64,000 nt of DNA from Acidobacteria bacterium RIFCSPLOWO2_12_FULL_66_21 (GTDB lineage Bacteria; Acidobacteriota; Vicinamibacteria; Vicinamibacterales; 2-12-FULL-66-21), in assembly GCA_001767455.1 (NCBI GenBank), contig MELC01000060.1, forward strand, positions 87,484 to 151,483. The letters run 5' to 3'. The notes beneath the pieces were generated by a model, which worked only from the letters and a program-made list of their open reading frames with translations, did no database searches and was not told where the DNA came from. Of the stretch, positions 33,802-43,973 are shown in pieces (position 1 is the stretch's first letter; the number at the start of each line of letters is the position of its first letter). A program made the translations under genes and the position numbers.

Positions 33802-36537
33802 ATGAAGCCACGCCTTCTCGCCATCGTTGCCGCCGTGCTCGCGCTGTCGCTGGGGCTGCCGGCCCAGGGCCGCGTGACGACGCCAAAGGACTTCTTCGGC
33901 TTTGAGATCGGCGACGACTACCAGCTCGCCAATTACCAGCAGATCGCCAAGTACTGGCGGACGCTCGATTCAGAGTCGGACCGCCTGACCGTCGAGGAGA
34001 TCGGCAAGACCGCCGAGGGGCGGCCTCAACTGATGGCGATCGTCACCTCGCCGGAAAACCACCGCAATCTCGCGAAGTACAAGGACATCTCGCGCCGCCT
34101 CGCCCTGGCCGAGGGGCTGACCGATGCGGACGCGCGGGCCCTCGCGAAGGAAGGCAAGGCGATCGTCTGGATCGACGGCGGCCTTCACGCGACCGAGGTG
34201 CTCGGGTCCCAGCAGCTTCCCCTGATCGTGTACGAGATGGTCAGCCGGACCGACGACGAGACGATGAGGTTCCTGGACGAATGCATCGTCCTGTTCGTGC
34301 ACGCGAACCCGGACGGGAACGATCTGGTGGCGGATTGGTACATGCGCAACGCGGATCCGCTGAAGCGCACGACGGCCGGCCTGCCGCGGCTCTATCAGAA
34401 GTACATCGGCCACGACAACAACCGCGACTTCTTCATGTCCACGCAGGCCGAAACCGAAAACATCAACCGCGTGCTCTACCACCAGTGGCTTCCGCAGATC
34501 CTCTACAACCATCACCAGACCGGGCCCGCGGGCACCGTCGTGTGGTCGTCGCCGATGCGCGATCCGTACAACTTCAACCTCGATCCCTCGCTGATTCTGG
34601 GACTCCAGGCGCTGGGGACGCACATGCACCAGCGCCTCGCCTCCGAGGGGAAGCCGGGCGCGACGATGGCATCGGGCGCGTCGTACGACGGATGGTGGAA
34701 CGGCGGCATCAGGAACACCGGCAACTTCCACAACATCATCGCGATTCTCACCGAGGCGATCGGCAGCCCGACGCCGATGCGGATTCCCCTGGTCCTGCAG
34801 CGGCAGATCCCGAGTCGCGATCTGGCCTACCCGATCGCGCCGCAGGAGTGGCGCTTCAGGCAGTCGATCGCGTACGCGATGTCGTTCGACCGCGCCGTCA
34901 TGGATTACGCCGCGCGGAATCGCGAGCACCTGCTCTACGACATCTACAAGATGGGACAGCGCTCGATCGAGCGCGGCAGCCGCGACACGTGGACCCCGGC
35001 GCCGTCGCGAATCCAGGCGGCGAGCGAGAAGATGGGCGCCGGAGGCCCTTCGACAGGCTCAGGGCAGGCGGGACGCGGCGGCGGAAACGTCGAGCAGGAG
35101 ACGGCCGTCTGGAACGACCTGCACAAGCCCGGGCTGCGCGACCCGCGGGGGTACATCATCCCGTCGAACCAGCCGGACTTCCTCACCGCGACGAAGTTCA
35201 TCAACGCGCTGCGCGAGGTCAACATCACGGTGCACCGCGCGACGCGCGACTTCGACGTCAGCGGCAAGCGCTACCCTGCCGGCTCGTACGTCGTCATGAC
35301 CGCGCAGGCGTTCCGGCCGCACGTGATGGACATGTTCGAGCCGCAGGATCATCCGAACGTGATCCCGTATCCGGGCGCGCCGCCCACCCCGCCGTACGAC
35401 AACGCCGGATGGACGCTCGCCTTCCAGATGGGCGTGCAGTTCGATCGCATCCTCGACGCGTTCGACGGCCCGTTCGAGAAGATCGCTGACTGGAACGTGA
35501 AACCGCCGGCCGGCGCCGTCGCGACCATGCCAAAAGCGCGTGCGTACGCGCTCTCGCGCGACACGAACGACGCGTTCCGTGCGGTGAATCGGCTGATCGC
35601 GGCGGGAGAAAAAGTCTCGATGACGCCGTCAGCCTTCTATTTCGGCGTGGGCGCCCCGACGGTTGCGCGGCTCCGGCAGGTCGCCGCGGACATCGGCGTC
35701 AGCTTCGAGCCCGTTGGTCTTGCACCGGCCCCGCCGCCGATCCGTGCACCTCGCATCGCCCTCTGGGATCAGTACGGCGGATCGATTGAATCCGGATGGG
35801 CGCGCTGGATCCTGGAGCAGTTCGAGTTTCCGTTCACGCGCGTGTATGCGCCCGAGCTCGACGCCGGGGACCTGAACGCCAGGTACGACGTGCTGATCCT
35901 CGTGAACGGCGCGGTGCCGGCAAGCGGCGCCGGGTCGGGCGGCCGCGGCGGACGCGGCGGCCCTTCGGCAGGCTCAGGGCGGGCGGGTGGGCCGGATCCG
36001 CAGGACGTCCCCGCCGAGTACCGCGCGCAAATCGGCCGGGTGACGGCCGACAAGACGATCCCGCAGATCAAGAGCTTCGTCGAAGCAGGCGGGACCGTGA
36101 TTGCGATTGGCGGCTCGGCGATGAACCTCGCGGCGTACCTGCGCCTGCCGATCGAGAGCCACCTCGTCGAGAACGGCCAGGCGCTGCCGCGCTCGAAGTA
36201 CTTCGTGCCCGGATCGGTGCTGAGCGCGCGCGTGGACACGCGGCTGCCGATTGCCGCCGGCATGCGTGAGCGGACCGATTTCTTCTTCGACAACAGCCCC
36301 GTGTTCAAGCTCGGCCCCGGCGCGGCGGCCGCCGGCATCCGCACCATCGCGATGTTCGACACCGCCACGCCGCTGCACAGCGGCTGGGCCTGGGGACAGA
36401 AGTATCTCGACGGAGGCATCGCCGCGCTCGACGTGCCGATGGGCAAGGGGCGCCTGCTGCTCTACGGTCCCGAGATCCTTCAGCGCGCGCAGCCGCACGG
36501 GACGTTCAAGCTGCTGTTCAACGGCCTGTATCGTTGA
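33802..36537 (+). CDS. Exported M14-family zinc metallopeptidase-like protein
   Basis: A 911-residue exported protein (signal LLAIVAAVLALSLGLPAQG). The N-terminal domain has the carboxypeptidase motif GGLHATEVLGSQQ (H129 and E132 as zinc ligands), NPDGND, DNNRDFF, a later histidine pair at NHHQT (237-238) and ILTEAIG as possible site of the general base. The remainder is a glutamine-amidotransferase-like/GATase1-type domain (residues about 640-910). Such fusions are common in Acidobacteriota and Bacteroidota. Two glycine-rich insertions, PSTGSGQAGRGG and PSAGSGRAGG, are encoded by in-frame copies of a dispersed repeat and are probably surface loops. Confidence 0.82.
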   Translation: MKPRLLAIVAAVLALSLGLPAQGRVTTPKDFFGFEIGDDYQLANYQQIAKYWRTLDSESDRLTVEEIGKTAEGRPQLMAIVTSPENHRNLAKYKDISRRLALAEGLTDADARALAKEGKAIVWIDGGLHATEVLGSQQLPLIVYEMVSRTDDETMRFLDECIVLFVHANPDGNDLVADWYMRNADPLKRTTAGLPRLYQKYIGHDNNRDFFMSTQAETENINRVLYHQWLPQILYNHHQTGPAGTVVWSSPMRDPYNFNLDPSLILGLQALGTHMHQRLASEGKPGATMASGASYDGWWNGGIRNTGNFHNIIAILTEAIGSPTPMRIPLVLQRQIPSRDLAYPIAPQEWRFRQSIAYAMSFDRAVMDYAARNREHLLYDIYKMGQRSIERGSRDTWTPAPSRIQAASEKMGAGGPSTGSGQAGRGGGNVEQETAVWNDLHKPGLRDPRGYIIPSNQPDFLTATKFINALREVNITVHRATRDFDVSGKRYPAGSYVVMTAQAFRPHVMDMFEPQDHPNVIPYPGAPPTPPYDNAGWTLAFQMGVQFDRILDAFDGPFEKIADWNVKPPAGAVATMPKARAYALSRDTNDAFRAVNRLIAAGEKVSMTPSAFYFGVGAPTVARLRQVAADIGVSFEPVGLAPAPPPIRAPRIALWDQYGGSIESGWARWILEQFEFPFTRVYAPELDAGDLNARYDVLILVNGAVPASGAGSGGRGGRGGPSAGSGRAGGPDPQDVPAEYRAQIGRVTADKTIPQIKSFVEAGGTVIAIGGSAMNLAAYLRLPIESHLVENGQALPRSKYFVPGSVLSARVDTRLPIAAGMRERTDFFFDNSPVFKLGPGAAAAGIRTIAMFDTATPLHSGWAWGQKYLDGGIAALDVPMGKGRLLLYGPEILQRAQPHGTFKLLFNGLYR
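35046..35072. repeat. In-frame dispersed repeat CCCTTCGACAGGCTCAGGGC
   Basis: Lies inside the M14 peptidase gene and encodes PSTGSGQAG. Related copies are at 35961, 51379 and 51490. Confidence 0.9.
35961..35987. repeat. In-frame dispersed repeat CCCTTCGGCAGGCTCAGGGC
   Basis: Second copy in the M14 peptidase gene, in the same reading phase, encoding PSAGSGRAG. Confidence 0.9.
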
Positions 36538-36540
36538 AGG

Positions 36541-37749
36541 ATGCGATGTGACGAGCTTCGCCTGACAGGCTCCGGAGGAGCGAACCGCGTCATGGAGGCG
36601 GAGCTGAAGCGCCTCGTGATGCGCTCGCCCTTCGAGGTCCGCGTGCCCAAGCCCCGTCGCGAGGGCGAGGCCACGCTCCTCTATCCCTTCGATGCCCGCA
36701 TCGCGTGGGTCGCCGCCTGCCATCACCGCACGTCGTCGCGCATCTCGTGGGATCTGTTTTCAAGCGAAGCGGTGAGGCTCGAGCCGCTGTTCGAGGAACT
36801 GCTGCCGTCGCTGCGCGCTGACGATCGTCTGCCTGCCGCTTCCGCCCTGCGGTTCTCCGTCGATCTCGGGTCCGCCCACGACTTCGAGGCCTCTCCGCTC
36901 CAGTTGCGCGGCGTGGTGAAGAACGCGATCGTCGATGCGCTGAAGCCACGCGGAGTGACGGCGGAGGTCGACGCGGACTCACCCGACGTCGTGTTCGTCG
37001 CGCGGCGCGCGGGCACGCCGGAGCACCGCCGCACCGTCGTCGGCATCGACATCGGCGGCGGCGCGCGGCACCGGCGCGGCGCCCGCGTCACCTCCGGGCC
37101 CGCGCCGCTGCGCGAGACGATGGCGGCGCAGCTCGTGATGCTGTCGCGGTGGGACGCGCGGTCCGAGCCGCTCGTCGATCCGATGGCCGGCGGCGGCACG
37201 ATCCCCATCGAGGCGGCAGGACTTGCGGTCGGCGCCGCGATCCGGAAGCCGGGCGATCTGCCCTTCCGTCATCTCGCGGCGTTCGATGGACTGCCCTCAG
37301 AGGTTCCAGATCTGTTCCCCGGCACAACCCCGCGCATCCTCGCGCTCGACATCGACGCGGAGCGCATCGGCACCATCGTCGGCAACCTGCGCGCCGCGGG
37401 CCTGACGGGCGCGTCTCACGAACAGTCCATCGTCATCGGCCAGAAGGACGTGCGGACGCTCACGCCGGATGACGTGATGAAGCTGCTGCCCGCCGCGAGG
37501 GACATGAAGCCGGGCGTGTTCTGCTTCAACCCGCCGTACGGCGTGCGCATCGGCGGAGAGGCCGGCGAAGGGAAGCTGCTCGAGCTGTACGCCGCGATGG
37601 GACGCGCGATGGCGCGATTCACGGGCTGGCGCGCCGCGTGCTTCGTCGCCAACCCGCGCTTCGTCGAGGCCTTCGGCCACGCGCCGATAATGACGAAGCC
37701 CGCGACGAACGCCGAGCTCCCCGGCGCGTTTCTCGTTTATACCCTGTAG
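36541..37749 (+). CDS. RlmL/THUMP-type 23S rRNA methyltransferase-like protein
   Basis: A 402-residue SAM-dependent methyltransferase. The N-terminal third is THUMP-like (RSPFEVRVPKPRREGEATLL, then RFSVDLGSAHDFEASPLQLRG). The C-terminal Rossmann domain has DPMAGGGTIPIEAA (about 213-226), LALDIDAERI and the base-flipping catalytic motif NPPYGVRIG (N330), as in RlmK/L and Trm11-like N2-guanine methyltransferases. It probably methylates 23S rRNA or tRNA; the position is not known. The start at 36541 is four bases after the M14 stop; the ATG at 36592 is an alternative start that would shorten the N-terminus. Confidence 0.82.
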   Translation: MRCDELRLTGSGGANRVMEAELKRLVMRSPFEVRVPKPRREGEATLLYPFDARIAWVAACHHRTSSRISWDLFSSEAVRLEPLFEELLPSLRADDRLPAASALRFSVDLGSAHDFEASPLQLRGVVKNAIVDALKPRGVTAEVDADSPDVVFVARRAGTPEHRRTVVGIDIGGGARHRRGARVTSGPAPLRETMAAQLVMLSRWDARSEPLVDPMAGGGTIPIEAAGLAVGAAIRKPGDLPFRHLAAFDGLPSEVPDLFPGTTPRILALDIDAERIGTIVGNLRAAGLTGASHEQSIVIGQKDVRTLTPDDVMKLLPAARDMKPGVFCFNPPYGVRIGGEAGEGKLLELYAAMGRAMARFTGWRAACFVANPRFVEAFGHAPIMTKPATNAELPGAFLVYTL

Positions 37750-37856
37750 CGCGAACGAGAACCTCCCGCGCGGTCGCTTCCCTCGACACCAAGGAGCGAC
37801 GGGAGAGCGGCTGGCGAAGCAGAAGACAGATTGGTGTCGGGCGTGATGCGAAGCAA

Positions 37857-38105
37857 CTAGCGCCCGCGATGCTCGCTGCGGTACTCAGCGATCCTGGCGG
37901 GAACGTCCGATGGCTTCAGGCCACGTGCCGCGGCTTCTCGCCGGTTGTCGGACACAAACGATCGCAGACGGACCACGGCCCGGCGTGTTTGAAGCAGCTT
38001 TCGCGCGGCTTCCTCGACGAGTTCGTCCGTCGTCTTGCCCTCAACCTGGGCCTGCTCCGACAGCTCATCGAACCGCTCCGGCGCCAGCGTGATGTTCTTC
38101 TGCAT
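37857..38105 (-). CDS. Small hypothetical protein, 82 aa, antitoxin-like
   Basis: ATG at 38105 preceded by AGGTG, with a TATAAT box at 38124-38129. The sequence MQKNITLAPERFDELSEQAQ...TTDELVEEAARKLLQTRRA looks like a ribbon-helix-helix or CopG-like N-terminus, followed by a basic tail. Many single RHH proteins of this length are antitoxins or small repressors. No toxin gene is next to it: the upstream gene is the divergent ABC-F ATPase and downstream is the convergent methyltransferase. The exact role is unknown. Confidence 0.6.
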   Translation of the reverse strand: MQKNITLAPERFDELSEQAQVEGKTTDELVEEAARKLLQTRRAVVRLRSFVSDNRREAAARGLKPSDVPARIAEYRSEHRGR

Positions 38106-38123
38106 GGTCGCGCACCTGTTTTG

Positions 38124-38129
38124 ATTATA
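38124..38129 (-). promoter_or_regulatory. -10 box TATAAT of 82-aa gene
   Basis: Perfect TATAAT 18 nt upstream of the ATG at 38105, leaving room for the AGGTG ribosome-binding site. Confidence 0.6.
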
Positions 38130-38213
38130 CCCCGTCGGTCCCAGGTCACACGGCGGCTCTGTCTGCCGGTGGCAGGACGTCCCTACCCTTGGTGCTATTC
38201 TTGATCTCTTCCC

Positions 38214-39851
<1,638 letters not shown>

Positions 39852-39995
39852 ATCCCTGATCCGGCTTTGCCCCCAGCGCCCAACCTTTCCGCCGCCGGCA
39901 ACGTCTAGCCTCTAGCGTTTGCCGCGCGCAGGCGGGCGCGGTGCCGGGAGGAAGCTCATGCACGATTTCGGACGCGATCTCAGGCTCGCATCTCA

Positions 39996-40418
39996 GTGGA
40001 CGACACGAAGCGCCTCGGAACATTCGCCGACAAGCACAAGATGATGGTCGGGTACCATGGGCATACGAAGACTGGCCCTCTGGACTGGGAGACGGCGTTG
40101 GGTTACGCCAGGTACAACGGCGTCAATCTCGACCTCGGTCACTTCATCGCCGGGCTCAATACCTCGCCGATCCCGTACCTCAAAGCGCACCACGATCGCG
40201 TCACGCACATCCATGTGAAGGACCGGAAGCTGAACAACGGGCCGAACGTGCCATTCGGTGAAGGCGACACACCGATCAAGGAAGCGCTTCAGTTGATCCG
40301 CGACAACACGTGGAACATTCAGGCGACGATCGAGTTCGAGTACCCGGTGCCACCCGGCTCGGATCGGATGAAGGAAATCGCGAAGTGCGCGGAGTACTGC
40401 CGGGCGGCGCTGGCGTGA
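39996..40418 (+). pseudogene. Sugar phosphate isomerase/epimerase, 5'-truncated fragment
   Basis: The last 140 codons match the C-terminal half of xylose-isomerase-like TIM barrels: MVGYHGHTKTGPLDWE, NLDLGHFIAGLN, HIHVKDRK (metal ligands), EGDTPIKEAL, ATIEFEYPVP. Full-length proteins have about 300 residues with an N-terminal export signal and the first metal ligands; none of that is upstream, where the frame continues into unrelated sequence. I therefore take it as a truncated gene; the GTG at 39996 is only a possible start. Confidence 0.6.
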
Positions 40419-40427
40419 GGGCCCGGG

Positions 40428-43400
40428 TCAGATCGTGAACAATACGCCGGTCGTGGGCCGACCGGTCGCGCGCGCGACGGCGTTGATGTACTGCTGGAGC
40501 TGCGCGCGATAACGGGCCTCCCCCGCCGCCGCCAGCTCGTGGTCGGTCTTGAAATCCACGACCGTCGTGGCGCCGTCCTCGTCGAACGCGAGATCCAGCA
40601 CGCCTTCGATCAACGTGCCGTCCTTCTGCAGCCACGTGACGGGCGTCTCGCGGCGCACGCGCGACGCGGCACGGGCGCGGGCCAGCAGATCGTGCTTCAA
40701 GACGGATGATGCCACCGCGATCGCGGCGGCAACCTCAACCGCGCTCGCAGCAAGGATCTTTCCCTGCGTCTCTGCGGTGCCGCGGATGATCGCGTCGGAG
40801 GCGTCGAGCGGTACCGTCGCGAGGACGGCGTGAACGAGCGTGCCGAACTCGGGACCACGCGGACGATCGGCGCCGCCGGGGATCTCGACGATCGCGATTT
40901 CCGACGCCGCGGCAATCTCGGCGTCAATCCCCTGCTCGGCGGCGGACGCGGCCCACGACGTCGCCGTCTGCACGCGCACGCTGGGGCGGCGCGCCGACTC
41001 GATCGCCGCGTCGCGATCCGCGCGCCAGCGTTCGTACGCCACCATGCGTTCTTCGACCGCAAACATGTCGCCGTCCTTCACGATCAGATCGTCGCGCCGG
41101 AAACCGAACGACGCAGCTGCACCCAGGCGCAGAACGTGCGGATCCCACCACACTACTGAATATCCAGACGTGGCTCGTGGCTCGTGGCTCGCCTGGCCCG
41201 CCGAAGCGCATGGCGCGAAGGCGGCTGGCTCGTGGCTCGTGGCTCGAAATACATAAGAGCCTGGCGAGACGGTGTGCGGCAGCGCAGGGTCGCCGTCGGG
41301 GCGCTTCACGACCGAATCCTTCGACTTGAACGGCGGGCAGCCAACGGCAGGCGCCACCGTGGCGCGGTTGTCAGCCGGATAGATCGCGCTGGTGAACGGG
41401 TCGAGCCAGCCGCCCTCGTAGGCGCCGTCGCCTATCGTCGGGATGACCAGCACGTCGCGCGCGCGTGTGGCGGCGACATACGCCAGCCGCTCCGCTTCCG
41501 CCTTGTCGCGCGCGACTTCGTCGTTGCCGTGAAGAAGCAGATCGATCGGCGACCACCCGCCGAGCTTGAGCGCGCAGAGGTTCCGCTCGGGATCCAGCCA
41601 GCGGCTGGCATCCTGCCGCGCCAGCTTGCACGTCAGGTCGGCCAGGACGACGACGGGGAATTCGAGCCCCTTGGCCTTGTGCACGGTCATCATGCGGACC
41701 CCGTCGCTGCCCTCCTCGAGGATCGGCGCCTCGGCGGCCGCGGCCGTCTCCGCGGCCCGCCGCAGCTCCTCGACGAAGCCGCGAAACGAGATGCCGCCCG
41801 ACGCCTCGTACTGCCGCGCGAGCTCGGACACGTGCAGCACGTTGGCGAGCGCCTGCTCGCCCGCGTTGCGCAGGACGAGCCCCGCGTGAGCGCGCGTCGC
41901 ATTCAGCAGGTTGTGGATCGTCGTCGCGGCCGGTGTGTGATTGCGACGCCGGTGCAACTGTTGCAGCAGGTGCAGCGCGGAGGCGATCGGCGCCAGGTGA
42001 CCGGGATGCTGAGGGACGCGGAATGGATGCAGGGTGCCGAGCGTCTGCTTCCATTCGAGCAGCTCCTCGTCGCCCACCGCGAACAGCGCGCCGCGCAAGG
42101 TCGCGAACACCGACAGCTCGTCGTCGGGCCACTCGATCGCGGCGAGCGCCGCCCGCATGGTCTCGACCTCCTCGCGGTCGTGAAAGGTCTTGCCGCCGAC
42201 GAGGACGTGCGGGATCCCGCGTGCTTCGAGCGCCTGCACGTAAGGCTCGGTCACGTCCTGGCCGAAGCTCAGGAACCGGCGGAACAGAATGCAGATGTCG
42301 CGCGACTGCACGCGCGTGCTCTTCTCCCCATCGTCGCCGCGTGAGGTCACGAGCCACTTGCTGTCGTTGACGATCCACTCCACGAGCGCGCCCACGGCGT
42401 CGGGCAGCGACTTCTCGATCGCCAGCGCCGAGATGTTGCGCGTGCCGTAGGGCGCCGGCACCGGCAGCGCCACGACGGCGGGCTGCTTCGCGCGGGCGCG
42501 GCGGGACGGAGACAACGGCACGTAGTCCGCCTGGAGCGTGAACGCGTCGCCCGTCATGACCGGGGCGAACGCCGCATTGACGCACGCCTGGATCCCGGGG
42601 ACGCTGCGAAAGCTCGTCGTCAGCTCGACGCGTGTCGCGCCGCATCCGACCAGCCGCTCGCACACCTCGCGATAGATCGCGACGTCCGCGCGGCGGAACC
42701 GGTAGATCGACTGCTTGGGATCGCCGACGATGAAGAGGCGGCCGGGAACGGGGGCAACCGTGCGCCAGTCGGTTTGCGCGGGATCCGAGGAGGCCAGCAG
42801 GAGCAGGATCTCCGCCTGGAGCGGATCGGTGTCCTGGAACTCGTCCACGAACACGTGCGTGAAGCGCTCCTGGAACCCGCGACGAACAGTCGCGTCGCCC
42901 TTCACCAGGTCGCGCGCCTTGACGAGCAGATCCAGGAAGTCGAGCGCGCCAGCGTGCGCTTTCAACTCCTCGTACCGTTCGACGACGTGCAGCAGCTCCT
43001 GCTGGAGGGCGGCCGCGAGATCCGCGTCCGCGTCCAGGCGGAAGCCGTCGAGGCGCATGCGGAAGGCGTCCATCGCGGCGATGACGCTGGCGCGGGTCAC
43101 CCCCCGTCTGTAGTCCGGGCCGCGGCCGTGCCGCGCCTTCGAGAACGCCCGATCGCGCGAGAGATCCACGAGCCGCGCCTCGAGGCCGTCGTAATCGACC
43201 GCCTCCAGGTCGCCCCGCGCGCGGATCGCCTCGCTGAGGTAACGGACCGGCGCGGTGTCGAGGAACAGGAAGTCCCGTGCGTACGGCGGATCCGCCGTCA
43301 TGGCGGCGAATGCGTGCAGATCGTCGATCAACCCGTCGATGGCGCGGTCGCGATCGAACGGCCGGCGCGTCCACGCGGCGGTGAAGTCCCGCCATTCGGC

Positions 43401-43973
43401 GAGATCCCACGCCACGCGCCGAAGCCGGTCGATCGGCCCCTCTTCAGTGCGCGAGGGCGACGGCGAATAGCCGCTCCACACGGACCGCCGAAGCGCCCGC
43501 CGCACGCCTTCGGGCGGCGCCGCCAGCTCGCCCTGAAGCCACGTCCCGAACGCCTCCTCGAACAGCCGCTCGGCCTGCGGCTCGGTGAGCACGCTGAACA
43601 GCGGATCGACACCTGCCTCGACCGGCCGCTCGCGCAGCAGCTCCGCGCAGAAACCGTGAATGGTGTTGACGTGCGCTTCTTCGAGGCTGGCCAGCGCGAG
43701 GTCGAGGCGGTCGCGCACCTCGCCGGCAGACGTCGTGGCGCGCTCCTTTTCCAGCGCCTCGCGCAGCCGCAGCTTCAGCTCGCCGGCGGCCTTCTCGGTG
43801 AACGTCACCGCGACGATCCGTTCGACCGGCGTGCGTCCCGTGGCCAGTATCCGGAGGATCCGGTTCACGAGCTCGGTGGTCTTTCCCGTCCCTGCGGCCG
43901 CCTCGACGACGAGCGTGTCGTCGAGCGCGGTGGCAATCGCGTCACGAGCGGCGGCGTCGGCGAGCGGCGTCAC
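40428..43973 (-). CDS. addA: AddA-type helicase-nuclease (UvrD/RecB family)
   Basis: An 1181-residue protein. The GTG start at 43973 overlaps the TGA of addB (GTGA). N-terminal SF1 helicase: Walker A EAAAGTGKTT (25-33), VTFTEKAAGELK, DEFQDTD (about 376-382), GDPKQSIYRFR, TVHKAKGLEFP and YVAATRARD. The C-terminal nuclease has GTLVHAVL, GVLDLAFDED, VVDFKTD (about 1136-1142) and YRAQLQQY, the PD-(D/E)xK motifs. With AddB it forms the complex that resects double-strand ends for RecA. A segment of about 27 residues (RATSHEPAAF...EPRATS) between helicase and nuclease is encoded by an inserted heptamer/REP element. Confidence 0.9.
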   Translation of the reverse strand: MTPLADAAARDAIATALDDTLVVEAAAGTGKTTELVNRILRILATGRTPVERIVAVTFTEKAAGELKLRLREALEKERATTSAGEVRDRLDLALASLEEAHVNTIHGFCAELLRERPVEAGVDPLFSVLTEPQAERLFEEAFGTWLQGELAAPPEGVRRALRRSVWSGYSPSPSRTEEGPIDRLRRVAWDLAEWRDFTAAWTRRPFDRDRAIDGLIDDLHAFAAMTADPPYARDFLFLDTAPVRYLSEAIRARGDLEAVDYDGLEARLVDLSRDRAFSKARHGRGPDYRRGVTRASVIAAMDAFRMRLDGFRLDADADLAAALQQELLHVVERYEELKAHAGALDFLDLLVKARDLVKGDATVRRGFQERFTHVFVDEFQDTDPLQAEILLLLASSDPAQTDWRTVAPVPGRLFIVGDPKQSIYRFRRADVAIYREVCERLVGCGATRVELTTSFRSVPGIQACVNAAFAPVMTGDAFTLQADYVPLSPSRRARAKQPAVVALPVPAPYGTRNISALAIEKSLPDAVGALVEWIVNDSKWLVTSRGDDGEKSTRVQSRDICILFRRFLSFGQDVTEPYVQALEARGIPHVLVGGKTFHDREEVETMRAALAAIEWPDDELSVFATLRGALFAVGDEELLEWKQTLGTLHPFRVPQHPGHLAPIASALHLLQQLHRRRNHTPAATTIHNLLNATRAHAGLVLRNAGEQALANVLHVSELARQYEASGGISFRGFVEELRRAAETAAAAEAPILEEGSDGVRMMTVHKAKGLEFPVVVLADLTCKLARQDASRWLDPERNLCALKLGGWSPIDLLLHGNDEVARDKAEAERLAYVAATRARDVLVIPTIGDGAYEGGWLDPFTSAIYPADNRATVAPAVGCPPFKSKDSVVKRPDGDPALPHTVSPGSYVFRATSHEPAAFAPCASAGQASHEPRATSGYSVVWWDPHVLRLGAAASFGFRRDDLIVKDGDMFAVEERMVAYERWRADRDAAIESARRPSVRVQTATSWAASAAEQGIDAEIAAASEIAIVEIPGGADRPRGPEFGTLVHAVLATVPLDASDAIIRGTAETQGKILAASAVEVAAAIAVASSVLKHDLLARARAASRVRRETPVTWLQKDGTLIEGVLDLAFDEDGATTVVDFKTDHELAAAGEARYRAQLQQYINAVARATGRPTTGVLFTI
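41164..41252. repeat. Heptamer + REP composite inserted in frame in addA
   Basis: Three GTGGCTC units, then CCCGCCGAAGCGCATGGCGC and GAAGGCGG, then three more GTGGCTC-type units. The same core, inverted, lies between genes at 55265. Here it adds about 27 residues without breaking the reading frame. Confidence 0.85.
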
